Of a DNA stretch of 64,000 nucleotides, positions 29,751-42,056 are shown piece by piece (positions within the stretch are counted from its first letter, which is position 1; each line of letters starts with the position of its first letter). The stretch covers positions 1 to 64,000 of the forward strand of contig JARGXX010000003.1 of the NCBI GenBank assembly GCA_030374765.1. Reading direction: 5' to 3'. The translations under genes and the position numbers were made by a program. The notes below the pieces were generated by a model that had not been told where the DNA came from, searched no databases, and worked only from the letters and a program-made list of their open reading frames with translations. This DNA is from Agarophyton chilense (Eukaryota > Rhodophyta > Florideophyceae > Gracilariales > Gracilariaceae).

Positions 29751-30303
29751 AGCGCGTCAGCTTGGACATTAGCCAATCACTTCTTATACTTCCCTTCGAA
29801 ATCGAATTCAGAAAGGCGTAAGCGCCATCGTGTGAGACGACCAGACGGGTCTGTAATGGACAGTAACCATCGTAGAGACGAATGATCCGTATTGACGGTA
29901 AAACGTTCTCCTTGGAGATACGATCGCAATGTGGTTAGAGCCCAAACGACTGCAAGGCATTTCTTTTCTGAAACTGAACACTTCTTCTCAGCTGTGTTCA
30001 GCCATCTTGACCAGTAACCAATGGGTTTGCGTTCACCATCAGGGTGTGTTTGAAAAAGGGCACACCCTACTTGGTACTCGCTAGAGTCGGTATCCACTGA
30101 GTATGGCAGGTTGGGGATGGGCAGCGCCAGGACTGGGTCTGTAATAATCACTGTCTTCAGCGTGTCGAATGCTTCCGCTTCAGCTTGTCTGAATTGTTCC
30201 AGCTGTACTGTTTGTCCTTTACGCAGCCTTGCGTTGAGCGGTGCCGCTATATGCGAGTATCGCGGCACAATTCGTCGGTAGACGATGCACAAGCCGAGGA
30301 AAG
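29751..30303 (-). pseudogene. Gypsy-D RT C-terminus and RNase H
   Basis: Minus-strand frame 30292-29777 with the RT thumb/connection (YRRIVPRYSHIAAPLNARL) and gypsy RNase H (SVDTDSSEYQVGCALFQ, EKKCLAVVWAL, NTDHSSLRWLL). It ends at a TGA (KYKK*) after which the frame continues (LANVQADALR) to the transposon border. Its upstream edge is cut by the solo LTR at 30304. Confidence 0.88.
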
Positions 30304-30990
30304 TGATGGAAAGGGAAAGGCTGAAGGAAAGGTTGAGGGATGAAAGGAAAGTTCGCCAGGTCTGGCTCGGATTTACTTGGAGGCGCTCAATCTCTCACTT
30401 ATATACAAGTCAAAGACGTCATCCAACTAGACGCCAACCCAGGGTAAACCCTAGACTACAAAGCAGGGACACCCAATACTACCAATCATATTCAAGCACG
30501 ACATTAACCCTAGTCAATGTTCATTGCAGAGCACAACAAGGCAATATAACAGTGCACAGCCCATAATTACACTGACGTGTGCACAAATTCAATATGCCAG
30601 CACACACTACTTGCAATCCGCCTCCATACACGTTCACCTTCCAGCACAGTACACCAAGTCTTCTGTAATACACATGACACGCTCTTCTCCATGTACATTC
30701 GTTAAAACTTGTGAGATGTGTTCATAGTACACCAGCTGGACATGTTGAACAGCGTGCACAGTAGTACAAGTAGACAACGTACACACGTGTCCCACAGACA
30801 AACCCAATAGTTCCATACCACTTGTACACCCCACATTGCACGTGCTTATTTGCAGTAGCCAATCACAGCACGAGTTCACGTTGAGGTTCGGCTGATACGC
30901 ATATGCGCTTTTCCAGAGGCACCCTCCAAAACACCCCAATCTCTCCTGCACATTTGGTTTTCAGTGACAGCATAGGCACTTGAACCAACA
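30304..30990 (-). repeat. Solo Copia-C LTR in Gypsy-D pol (687 bp)
   Basis: Termini TGATGG ... ACCAACA on the plus strand, flanked by the 5-bp duplication GAAAG (30299-30303 and 30991-30995). It retains a TATA-like TTATATA on the element strand (about 30400). Insertion is followed by loss of the internal region through LTR recombination. Confidence 0.95.
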
Positions 30991-32963
30991 GAAAGAACGA
31001 AATGGCTTCTATGTCGACGGAGGCTGTACTTCTCGGAGAGCCGCTGTTTGTGCCTCTTGAATGGCAAGCTGTCCCGGCTTGATCACATGTCCTAAGTACC
31101 GGACGGTGCCAGCGAACCATTCGCATTTCTTGAGCTTCAAGGTGATACCTGCGCTCTGCAGTGCTTTGAGGATTTCCTCGACATGCCGTAAATGGCTTTC
31201 CACATCCTAGGAATAGATGATCACATCGTCCAAATAGACTAAACAAGTCTTCCACTTGTATCTTGAGAGCAAGATGTCCAGAATACGCTGGAAAGTAGCC
31301 GGTGCATTCGTTAAGCCAAAGGGCATCCTTTTGAAACGGTAGAGACCGGCGTGACACGCAAATGCGGTTTTGTCTTGGTCTTCTTCCGCTACAAGCACCT
31401 GCCAATAGCCAGAGTTGGCGTCCAACGTGGTGAACACGTTCGCTTCTCCTAATCTGTCCATACATTCGTCCATTCGAGGCAACGGGTATGTATCTCGAAC
31501 TGTATCTGAGTTCAGTTTTCGATAATCGATACAGAATCGTAAAGAACCATCAGTTTTTGGAACCAGCACCACTGGTGAGGCCCAAGCAGATTGAACTGCT
31601 TCGATTACTCCTTCCAGCATTTTGCTGACATTCTCCTCCTAGATTTGGCGAGTTCGCGATCCCGCTCTGTAGGGTGGTTGGGAGATGCGTCGTGACCCTG
31701 GGACCAAATCAATGTGGTGTTCCGTAGCGGAGATCTCTTCTAGTTTTCCACTCCACATGGATGTATACTTCTTCAGCATAGACCTGATCTTCGTTCTGTA
31801 GTATTGCGATACATGTGCTAAGTCTAGCTCATTGACCAGGCTCTCTGGATCCTTTGCCGTTTGCAATTGATCTCCAGACGGAGTTTGCAGTTCTTCGTCT
31901 GTGTCACCGACATGGGTTAATCCCAATACTTCTGCAGTAGAAAAATGAGTAGGGACCACCACTGTGGAATGAGGCAAAGCTGTTGCAACAACCTGATTCT
32001 TCGGTATCTGATAATCGTTATCGGTGAGGTTACTCACTAGTATCCAAAAGGGGCTACCAGGATCAACCTGAACAATGCCGTTAGCGACCAGCAATCCACG
32101 GGATTTGTACATCTGAGTATTCGGTTGAATTACCACGAGTCCGTGTCGTTCTGTTCTTACTTGAACCCAAGTTTGGGTTTGCGCCTTCAACATGGCACTC
32201 TTCGCTACTCGAATCCTCGGCGAGACACGTCCTCGAAATTTCCCGTATTCCAAGATGGTGGAAGTGGAGGTGCTTCGGGGCAACAAGGCATTGGCTTGCG
32301 AACAATTGGTACCATTGATCCATCATCTAGTTCCACTAGTTTTCTTCGCGGGAGAATGGCTTCGACAAACTTGTGGCAATAATCACATCCTAGTACCACT
32401 GGTGCAGCTAACGTCTTACAGACGATGAAGTCGACTAGGACTACAAAGCGTCCCAAACGCACCTCGAGTCGAACTGTTCCCAATGTCTTAACAGCAATTT
32501 TGGTGGCATCCCGGATGTCCGGTAACGGACCGTATCGAATACGTTCTAAGTCAGCAGGAGCAAGCTCCGATTCCCGTATAAAGTTCAGACCAGCACCTGT
32601 GTCCAGGATAGTCAATCGACGAGATAACAGATTCCTGTCAGAGCCGATGTCGGCATAGACCTTATAGTTTCTTTTAGACATTACTATGAGGTAACTCTCC
32701 CGTTTTGACGGACAAGTATAACGTCTCCAAGGATTTTGTAACTCACAGTCCAACTGTACTCGCTTTCCGTCCGGCGGATTGATACCGTATGGCGGAAATT
32801 GGGGAGGCCTCAAGAGAATCTTGGGCTTCAAAGCGCGGGAGCAGGGAGGCGAGCTCTCCCTGGCCAGCACTACGGGATCGACTAGTGCCAAACCCCTAGG
32901 GGCTCCCTCACTTAGTTTTCCAGTTGCACCGGCTGATTCGCCTCAAAGGAGCCTCTTCCTACC
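30991..32963 (-). pseudogene. Gypsy-D protease and reverse transcriptase
   Basis: From upstream: protease in frame 32891-32205 (ILDTGAGLNFI active site), a linker (32286-31639), the RT fingers and palm (31620-31207: YRKLNSDTVRDTYPLPRMD, TTLDANSGYWQV, MPFGLTNAPATFQR, YLDD at the active site), then after a TAG the helix block and YLGHVIKPG (31203-31009). Frames shift between protease and RT, and stops interrupt RT. The segment resumes the Gag-protease region split by Copia-C at 32968. Confidence 0.87.
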
Positions 32964-32968
32964 GGGGT

Positions 32969-33655
32969 TGATGGAAAGGGGAAGGCTGAAGGAAAGGTTG
33001 AGGGATGAAAGGAAAGTTTGCCGGCTTTGGCTCGGATTGACTTGGAGGCGCTCAATCTCTCACTTAAATACAACTCAAAAACGTCAGCCAACTAGACGCC
33101 AACCCAGAGTAAACCCTAGACTCCAAAGCAGGGACACCCAATACTACCAATCATATTCAAGCACGACATTAACCGTAGCCAAAGTTCATTGCAGCACACA
33201 ACAAGGCAATGAAACAGTGCACAGCACCTTATTACACTGACGTGTGCACAAATTCAATATACCAGCACACGCTTCTTGCAATCCGCCTCCATACACGTTC
33301 ACCTTCCAGCACAGTTCACCAAGTCTTCTGTAATACACATGACACGCTCTTCTCCATGTACATTCGTTAAAACTTGTGAGACGTGTACAATGTATACCAG
33401 CTGGACATCCTGAACAGCGTGCACAATAGTACAAGTAGACAACGTACACACGTGTAATCCAGAAAATCCCAATAGTGCCATACCACTTGTACACACCACA
33501 TTGCAGGTGCATATTTGCAGTAGCCAATCACAGCACGAGTTCACGTTGAGTTCCGGCTGATACGCATATGCGCTTTTCCAGAGGCACCCTCCAAATCACC
33601 CCATGCTCTCCTGCACATTTGGTTTTCAGTGACAGCATAGGCACTTGCACCAACA
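32969..33655 (-). repeat. Copia-C 3' LTR
   Basis: Minus-strand LTR (TGTTGGTGCAAGTGCC ... CATCA in element sense). The TATA position reads TTAAATA here, weakened relative to the solo copy. A GGGACAGAGGGCGGC purine-rich tract precedes it in element sense (33656-33670). Confidence 0.93.
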
Positions 33656-33681
33656 GCCGCCCTCTGTCCCTGACTCGAGAG

Positions 33682-36600
33682 GTCTAGGGGCATCAAGCCA
33701 CTCTCACTTCGAAACTTCTCCAGCTTTACACGCCCAAGTGGTTTTGTTAGCATGTCGGCAACCATGTTCCCGGTGGGGCACTACTGCAACTCAATCGACT
33801 TGTCCTGTACAGCCTCTCGCGTGAAGTGAAAGCGAATGTCAATATAGTTGGTTCGCTTGTTCACAACTCCATTCCAGGCGAGGTCTATGGAACCCTGATT
33901 GTCGACATACACAGTCGTGGGTTCTACCAAGAGCTTTACGGACTTGTCCACTTGGAGACCACTTGCGTGGCTGATGCCATTCCACAGTCGCCTCAGCCAG
34001 ATCGCCTCCTTCGTCCCAGTGCACAGACTCACATACTCAGCTTCAGCACTGCACAGCGCAACCACTTCCTGTTGGCGAGAGCTCCAAGACAACGGAGCAC
34101 CACACATCCTGAACACAAATCCACTAGTGGATTTGCGAGAGGAAGTGTCACCGGCCCAGTCCGAGTCAACGTATCCGTACAGCTCAGTATCCGTGCATGA
34201 GCCATATGTGAGTCCGAATAATCGAGTACCATTGAGGTACCTCAACACGCGCTTGACTGCCTTCCAATGAGTCTCTCCAGGTTTCTCGACAAACTTTGCT
34301 AACTTGGACACTGCAAATGAAATGTCCGTTCGAGTCCTCACAGAAAGATACATCAGGCATCCAATCGCTTGCCTGTATGGTATGCTGGGCAAAGGTTCCT
34401 CAATCTGAGTAAAGTCCACACCGGAGTCCATGGGAGTGTCCACTGGCTTTGACTGGCACATGCCAAAACGTTACAGGACCTTGTGCGTGTACGCTGAGTC
34501 TGTGAGGAACAGCATTTTCTTGGATCGGTCACGGTGAATCTCGAAACCGAGAATTATGCGAGCCTCATTAAGGTCCTTCATGGGGAAACGGTTTGACAAC
34601 TCAGTTTTCACGTGCTTAATCGCATCCATACTCGGACTTGCAATAAGCAGGTCGTCCACATACAGAGTAATGATTACCATGACTCCCAGCTCCACTCCGG
34701 TGTAAACACACTCGTCTGCGGCGTTCGGCTTGAGACCCATCTCCCCAACAAGAAACGCATATATCTTTGCGTGCCCCTGCCTTGGTGCCTGTCGTAGCCC
34801 ATAAAGAGCTTTCTTCAGTTTGCACACCAAGTCCTCGTTTCCGGGTTTAATGAATCCGTCCAGTTGCTCCATGTACACAGTCTCGTCGAGGTCTCCGTTC
34901 AAGAATGCAGTCTTCACATCCATCTGGTGTAGGTGATAATCTCGCACTGCCACAGGCGACAGAATCATCTTCACCGATGTGAACTTGACCACTGGCGCAT
35001 ACGTCTCGGAGAAGTCGACGCCCTCAATCTGTAGGAAACCACGAGCAACCAGACGAGCCTTGTACCGCACTGTCCGCTCACCGTCAGCACCTGCTTCATA
35101 CTTTTGCACAAATACCCACTTGGATGATATCACGTTGCTGTCTGCTGGCCTATGCACTAAGTCCCATGTGTCATGCTCCATTAAAGACTCATACTCGCTG
35201 TCCATCGCCTTGATCCACGACTTGCAATCAAGACGTGAGACTGCATCGCTGTACGAGCTAGGATTGTCATCACTGGCCGTGAGTAGAGCAGTTGGCCGCC
35301 ACCAGGACGAAGTCGGCTTTCGCACACGAGTAGACCTACGCAATGGCACTGGCTGTGGCACCTCAGGAGCATCTTGTGGAACATCGGTGGATTCTTCAGC
35401 ACCACTTTCTGGTACCTCATCCGGAGGTGTAACCGTGTCAGGATCCTCTTCATTGGGTTCAACTGGTGGTTGAGAGGTGGAGGTTTGGTCAGATTTCGAC
35501 TTCACCAAAATTTCAATCTCGGTATAGTTCTCATCACAATGATCAGTAGTCTCATCTAATTCATTGCGTTCATCAAACTTCACATCTCTGGACACTACCA
35601 CCTTCCTCTTTTGCTCATCCCACAGCTTGTAGCCATGGGATCCAGCAGTGTACCCAATGAAGATCGCCTCAACGGCACGGTCTTACAGCTTCTTCAGCTT
35701 ATGATCTACCACCTTGTACCAGCACTTGCTCCCAAACACACGCATATTGCTCACATTAGGCTTGTGTCCATGCCACAATTCATATGGTGTCACGGTACTT
35801 GGCAACGCCTTGCATGTAACTCGATTGCGCACATACGCCGCAACATTCAGTGCTTCTGCCCAGAAGCTTTTGGGGAGTTTCTTGTGACAAAGCATTGACC
35901 TGACCAGATCCATGAGTGTGCGGTTTAACCTTTCGGCCAGCCCGTTCTGCTGCGGATGGTAAGTCACAGTTCGCTGATGTTCATTACCATGTGACTCAAG
36001 TTCTTTTGCAAACTTTTTGGAAAGGTACTCACCACCATTGTCCGTTCGTAGCGCACGAAGTACGCACGAACGGGCAGCGATGGTTTTGACTTGTGTACCA
36101 GTTTGGTTTTGAACAAACTTGAGCCACTTCACGAACATCTGGAACACCTCATCCTTGGTCTTGAGCATGTACAGGAAGCAGTACCGACTGTGATCGTCGA
36201 TGAATGTGACAAAGTAGCGCGAGCCTCCCAGGGAACCAACCTTTTCTGGACCACATATGTCCGAGTGAACGAGATCCAACAGCTTGGTTTCGCGCTCCCC
36301 CCCTTGCTTGGGAGTAGCAGCGCGGGTAGACTTGCCTACCACACATGAGTCACAAACGTCCAGCTTCTGCGTTACATCCACATTCAGCCCTGACACAACG
36401 CCATTGCGAGCCATTTGTTTGATGCCACCTACATTCACGTGAGCCATGCGAGCATGCCATATCGACAGGTCCGACACAAGTGCACTGTTTACATCACCAA
36501 GTTGTGACACTGCAGTGCAGAGGTAGTCCAGGCCTTTGAGGCGGCGTCCTTGGGCAATCAGAGTAGAGCCCTTGTACACGCACACCTTGTGCTTTTCGAA

Positions 36601-37695
36601 CACAACAGTAGCATCTAAGCCACAAATTGGAGATACCGGCAGCAGGTGGTACCGCAGACTTGGCACGTGCACTACCTTGTTCAGCTTGCACTGGCGCGTG
36701 AACCCCTCAAAAGTCAGATCCAGTTCAACACAACCTTGGCCATGAGACTCTAACTTGGAATCGTTGCCGATACTCACACCAGGGGACACCTTGCTCTCGT
36801 ACGATTGGAACATGGAGTCGTCATAAGTCATGTGTGCGGTAGCTCCAGAGTCCACAATCTAGTCACTGTTGGTGGCCTTAGAGGTACCGCTGGCAACGAG
36901 GCAAAAGTACTCAGTGTCGCTGTCACCCAAACCATGCTCTTCGCGGTAAGCATGTTGTACACTTGGGTGGGCGGCAGCTTCCTGAGAGTTGTTAGCCTGA
37001 TTAAGTTGCTTTTTGAAACAGTTCCTTTGGATATGACCTTTCTTATGACAATAATGACACTCGATGGTCTTCCATCGCGACTGCCTGCCAACTAAAGCTG
37101 CCTCACTTCCGGACTCCTCTTTGGCACGATCGTTCATTCGCTGCTCTTCTTGCAGCAAACGACTCTTCACAAACCCTAGCTTGAGTTTACGATCGCCAAT
37201 CGTGGTATCAATTGCCACGATGAGGTGCTCAAATCTTTCCGGAAGTCCGCATAGGATGGCCATAGCAATGTCCTCCTCCTCAACAACAACGTCCCTACAC
37301 TTCAGGTCCGATGCCAGATGACGTACATGGTTGATGAACTGTAGCATTTTCTCATCATCACGCATCTTGGTAGAGTAGAAGGACCGTCGGGCGTTGATTT
37401 TGTTGAGCAGGGTCTTACGTTAGAACACATCGCAAATGGCTTTCCACATATCGGCAGCGTTGTCGGCGTCCCGCACATGATCTAAATGCCCATCACTGAG
37501 TGTGAGACCAATAAGAGCTCTGGCTTTGGCCTCTTTCTTCTTCCAAGTCGACAGCTCATCTTCGTCAGTGGGTCTAACAGAGTCGAGGTGACCGTCGAGG
37601 TCCTTGAGTGCAAGCAGCAGCTCAATCTTCTGCTTCCATACGTGGAAGTTATCCTCGACCAGCTTTTCGATTTTCACCCCACTGAACGAATCCAT
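33682..37695 (-). pseudogene. Copia-C Gag-Pol polyprotein with five nonsense codons
   Basis: One continuous minus-strand frame from ATG (MDSFSGVKIEKLVED) to the pol end (LMPLDL, where the usual stop is changed and the frame runs into the LTR). Gag has a CCHC knuckle (CHYCHKKGHIQRNC); protease reads IVDSGAT; integrase keeps HARMAH, CDSC, HSDICG, RTDNGGEY and LAERLNRT; RT keeps YVDDLLIA; RNase H keeps VDSDWAGD and SAEAEYVSL. Nonsense codons fall near 37420 (TAA), 36857 (TAG), 35681 (TAA), 34469 (TAA) and 33779 (TAG). All lie in the same frame, so no frameshifting indel has accumulated over 4 kb. The replaced residues appear to be of several kinds (W, E, E, Y and one unclear). Confidence 0.92.
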
Positions 37696-38857
37696 GTTGT
37701 GCAAAGTGTCACAAGAGGCCGAGAGAGTTGGCATGACAGCAACAGACAAGTGAACAACAACAACGGACAAAAACAACAAATAAATCTTCAAAATTGAACA
37801 GAAAATAGTCTGTGGGCGCACTGGCAGGGCTTCCTATACCCGCGTCCCTAAAGGTCGGACCCCTGGCCCCCAGAGCTCTTCTGGGTAGATAACGGTTTTC
37901 TGCCGTCTACCTCCTCCCACGCCGAAAGGAGAAGGCGCGTTGCTCCTTACGAGGCTTCCAGAGGATGGTTAACGACCGAAGATATGCCTTCACCAAGTTG
38001 GCCCTCTCTGGCCTCTTTCAGGAATTAGCGCAACCTCGAAACTGAAGCTACTTCAACACCAAGATACGCTTCTAACGAGCAATCAATGAAGATCGCACGC
38101 GGCCTGATCCTGGAAAGGAGGTCAGCCTTCGAAACGTCGCCTCCCCGCGTACTGCGGATCAAAAGCTCCTTATGGATGCTGTTCACAACAGTCCAAGTGC
38201 CCAACCACAAAGGTCGGGCTCACACAAAAAGTCAAACAACCAGCCAAATGCAGTGCGCCAAGGCACCCCGTCCACAAATGCACCCGTAAAGTTCAACCAG
38301 ATCTTTCGACCGTCACTGTTATCCGCCCTAAAAGGACCAGTGGGTAACCCGCTTGACAGTACACCTGCTTTGGTTCAAGCCGCCAGGCTAACGTCCCCGA
38401 GTACAAGGAATCACCCAAAGTACCTCGGCTCAACCGCTCGTCGCACAGGCAAAGATGCAGACCAAACACACAAACACACACGAACGCTGAGCCAAGAACT
38501 CCAGGCCCAGACTTCAACAAACACGGTCCTCAACCTCTCGGATCAGAACCCGCAAACACGACGCAGGGATCCACAAAACAACGAAACAGAGGGAGACCAA
38601 ACGAAACGGATAGCGATCGACAAACACGGGCAACAACGAGCACCCAAACACAGTCACGATAAAAACGTCCAACCAATACCACCACGACGCCGTCAGGGAG
38701 GAACGCAAGACCGAAAGAAAGTACCAACACCAACCCACGATACGGTCACACACCCGACGACACGGCTACTACGGCGGAAACGAAGAGAAAAGAACAGCGA
38801 AACGGGTGAACGGCGGTGCGGGAGAGCGGCGAGAGACGTTCTAGACGGCAGAGGTCA
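37696..38857 (-). other. Copia-C leader, with an antisense open frame
   Basis: Long untranslated leader between primer-binding site and gag. The opposite (plus) strand is open from 38172 to 38978, 268 codons, basic and N/Q/T/R-rich, running into the LTR. The homologous leader at 16354-17010 keeps much of the same frame. No recognised domain. Confidence 0.6.
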
Positions 38858-38877
38858 GCGGGGCTGGGCCCATAACC
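38858..38877 (-). other. Copia-C primer-binding site, initiator-tRNA anticodon-arm type
   Basis: On the minus strand GGTTATGGGCCCAGCCCCGC starts right after the LTR end (CATCA). The core GGTTATGGGCCCAG is identical to the Copia-A site. Confidence 0.8.
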
Positions 38878-39566
38878 TGATGGAAAGGGAAAGGCTGAAG
38901 GAAAGGTTGAGGGATGAAAGGAAAGTTCGGCAGCTCTCGCTCGGATTTACTTGGAGGCGCTCTATCTCTTTTTTTTAAACACAACTCAAAAACGTCAGCC
39001 AACTAGAAGCCAACCCACAGTAAACCCTAGACTACAAAGCAGGGACACCCAATACTACCAATCATAATCAAGCACGACATCAACCCTAGCCAAAGTTCAT
39101 AGCAGCACACAACAAGGCAATGCAACAGTGCACAGCACATTATTACACTGGCGTGTGCACAAATTCAATATACCAGCACACGCTTCTTGCAATCCGCTTC
39201 CATACACGTTCACCTTCCAGCACAGTACACCAAGTCTTCTGTAATACACATGACACGCTCTTCTCCATGTACATTCGTTAAAACTTGTGAGACGTGTACA
39301 ATGTATACCAGCTGGACATCCTGAACAGCGTGCACAATAGTACAAGTAGACATCGTACACACGTGTACTCCAGAAAATCCCAATAGTGCCATACCACTTG
39401 TACACACCACATTGCAGGTGCATATTTGCAGTAGCCAATCACAGCACGAGTTCACGTTGAGTTCCGGCTGATACGCATATGCGCTTTTCCAGAGGCACCC
39501 TCCAAAACACCACATGCTCTCCTGCACATTTGGTTTTCAGTGACAATATAGGCCCTTGCACCAACA
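38878..39566 (-). repeat. Copia-C 5' LTR
   Basis: Pairs with 32969-33655. The two LTRs differ visibly at many positions, including the TATA area (now TTTAAACA), consistent with an older insertion than Copia-A2. Confidence 0.93.
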
Positions 39567-39571
39567 GGGGT

Positions 39572-41668
39572 TCCGGGTTGTAACACTTCAGCATTCTGAG
39601 CAACCGGCTTGTCCGTCCGGCGCATTGGTATCTGAGAAAACCAACTTTTGGCTTTCCAATACATTCCCGCCGGTACGCAGCTCCTTTCTTCTTCTGAGAG
39701 TGCTTCATAAGTCGTCATGATTAGACTCAGAACCTTTGCAGGAAGCGTTCATTCTGCACTCAAATGGTGTTTTTCATAACATGAATAACATATCAAACCG
39801 TCACAACGGTTGGTTAACATAAGTTGTGAACGGTGTGGCGTGCGATTATCCACCCATCCGAGTTTCCCGTTCTTAAAACCTCCTTGTGGAGGCATCGTTT
39901 AGGGACGGTACATAGGGCGACGGCCCTCTATAGCCATTAGGGATTCCTCGTCCTGAGACTGCGAGTGTGGGAGATCCACTGTAGGTACAGAAGAGTCCGT
40001 ATATTCTATTAAATTGACCGCCTCCTGATGCGAGTCACTCCCTTTCGGTGCCCACGACGAATCTCGTGAGTGCACTGGAGATTCCAGATGTAGCAGTTTG
40101 CTGCGCTGATGAACTCTGGCGGAGATCTTCTCCTTAGTCATTGAGGTTCCAAAAGCCACTGAACGACGGGGGCTACCACGCGCTCTGGCCGCGTCTCCTT
40201 CAGCTTTCGCAAACTGAAATAACTCCAAAAAGGAGACTCTTCCATGCTTCTCTCGATATCGAGCTACCAACGACTTGATGCTAGGGTCCAGCCCGTCGAT
40301 GTACAAGGTAATCTTGTCTTCCGTCGAGTGGACGTTTCCACAGCGGACTGAAGCTTTGCTAAGCCTTGAGCTGTACTCAGCTTCGCCCTCCTCAGGCTTT
40401 TGGGTCACATCCCTTAGGTCCAGAATCGCCTGACGTATCGCGTTTGATGTCGCTTAACTGCGCAGCAAATACTGCACCGCCTCTGGCCATGAGGTAACGG
40501 CGCCTTCATCGGCTGTCAATGATCCGCATACGGAACGATATCGCTCTATAGCAAAACCCTTCAGGAAGTGGGGTAAAGACACAAATGCCTATGGTTCACT
40601 CATCTCTACAGTGTCTGCTTCGGCAAAGAATCGAGTGAGAAACTCGATAACGAGAATGGGGGTTTTCCCATCAAATGTTAAATCATCAAGGCCGATCTTC
40701 AATCGTTTGATGTGATTCTTCACCTTCGCGGTTTCGCGTCCTGAGCGGTTCTTGCTCTTCACCTTCGGACGGTAGTACCTGGAATTCAGGACCTTCCGAT
40801 AAAGCAGATTCGTGCACGGGAGCACCTTCAATCCTCTGTAAGGTGAGCCTTTTTATCTCATTAACCGCGAAGATGTGTTCTTCTCCCGAGATCGGGACCT
40901 TAGATGACCATCATCACTGTCCTCGTCATCTGACGTATCTGAATCATCTGAATCATCAGTACTGGAATTGAAACCCTCCGTACTTGACGATTCATCACTC
41001 GAATCACCTGCGGACTTCCGCATCTTACGTCATGATATCGACTTCTTCGAACGAGCTTCCTTCAAAGGAGCTCCTTCCTCTTCCAGCACGACTGGTTTAG
41101 CAGCAGTCTGTGCATGAACTGCCGCATCCAGGCGTTCTAAACAAGGGTTAAATCGAGTGAGGACTTCCTCTACATCCACGGTTAAGCCTGGTAGCGCATC
41201 AGGCGTATTCCCGAACCTCTCCAGTAGATGGTTTAAATCCGCACGTAGTGTTTTCACTGATGCAGAGACCTGCTTCCCATCGTCTTGACGAACGAGTGCT
41301 TGATGCTCACTACGTAATTGTTCGACAACAGCGGTAAGAGCAGCGATCTGCGATTCCAACTCAACCATGCGCACACGCGAAGCGCTTGACTCAGACTTGA
41401 GACGACGCACTTCCCTGCGCAAATCATCCTCTTCTTGAGGTCCGACGACCTCAGGGTCAACTACGGCTTCTGTGCTGGGCGGGACTGCCGCTGCCACAGG
41501 GGCTGGTACATCCGAGAGATCTCGTTCATCATTCACCGAGCGTGAGCTCGATATCGCTTGACGATACAGCCGCTCTCCGGTTTCAACAGATGAGGCGAGC
41601 CTCGGTTTCGGGGGTGGTCCCGCAGGACCGGGGCGACCAGTACTCGACTGGCTTCGGGTCTTCGGCAT
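39572..41668 (-). pseudogene. Gypsy-D Gag
   Basis: Likely start MPKTRSQSSTG at 41668, followed by a proline-rich region and a strong coiled coil (LRREVRRLKSESSASR ... VVEQLRSEHQAL, about 41430-41290). The capsid-like part is at 40831-40589 (DLTFDGKTPILVIEFLTRFF, matching TTFTGTDPIAVIEFLQKF of Gypsy-E) and 40408-39899. Near 39790 a CCHC knuckle reads CYSCYEKHHLSAE with a TGA in place of the last cysteine. A short spacer frame (MTTYEALSEEERSC) runs to the Copia-C border. Stops and frame changes break it. Confidence 0.8.
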
Positions 41669-41865
41669 CCTAGACCAAACCTGAGTCCAGGTGCGAACCA
41701 AATGGTGTCTTCGACTTCTCGACCACGTGTTCAACCACGATGAATTCCGCAATTGCCGGAGGTGGTTCGATAAAAAATAACTGTAGTGATTCCACTACTT
41801 CCAAGTATCGATATCAATTCCACGTTCCAGGAACGAATTGTTCAGTGCAGCTGACCACAGTGGTT

Positions 41866-41881
41866 CTAAGTCGGGAGACCA
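41866..41881 (-). other. Gypsy-D primer-binding site
   Basis: On the minus strand TGGTCTCCCGACTTAG, 2 bp from the LTR. The identical 16-mer follows the Gypsy-E LTR at 54417. It complements a tRNA 3' end of the form ...GGGAGACCA, as in yeast-type tRNA-Tyr; the exact tRNA cannot be fixed without the host set. Confidence 0.75.
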
Positions 41882-41883
41882 CT

Positions 41884-42056
41884 TGTAGTATCCGCTCTAA
41901 CGGAGAGAGCAGACACCTGCGACAGCGTTCGGACTGCCGATGGGTCGCTTGAGGCGAAGTAAAAGGGGTGGTAGAGCTACAACACCAGCGAGCTGGAAGT
42001 GGGGTGTAAGGGCACTACTCGCCAGCGAGGGTGAAAAGTGCAACTGTAAAACGTTG
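41884..42056 (-). repeat. Gypsy-D 5' LTR, truncated (173 of 718 bp)
   Basis: Matches 19764-19936 closely (TGTAGTATCCGCTCTAACGG), then departs after AAAACGTTG at about 42056, where sequence of the second Plavaka-like transposon begins. Confidence 0.88.

Larger units (their letters stand above)
32969..39566 (-). mobile_element. Copia-C, full-length but inactive Ty1/copia element
   Basis: 6598 bp with LTRs of 687 bp (32969-33655, 3') and 689 bp (38878-39566, 5'), inserted in Gypsy-D between gag and protease. The 5-bp target duplication GGGGT is present on both sides (32964-32968 and 39567-39571). It belongs to the same broad family as Copia-B (similar LTRs and pol). The coding frame has five nonsense codons. 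Confidence 0.95.
19764..42056 (-). mobile_element. Gypsy-D, nested Ty3/gypsy chromodomain retrotransposon
   Basis: Minus-strand element with 3' LTR 19764-20481 and truncated 5' LTR 41884-42056. Order in element sense: primer-binding site, Gag (41668 down to 39572), protease and RT (32963 to 30991), RT/RNase H (30303 to 29751), integrase and chromodomain (24938 to 22602), then an antisense reading frame (20506-22329, plus strand) beside the 3' LTR. Three later insertions split it: Copia-C, a solo Copia-C LTR and a Plavaka-like transposon. Stops are scattered through gag and pol, so it is dead. Its 5' end is broken at about 42056 where Plavaka-2 sequence begins. Confidence 0.88.
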
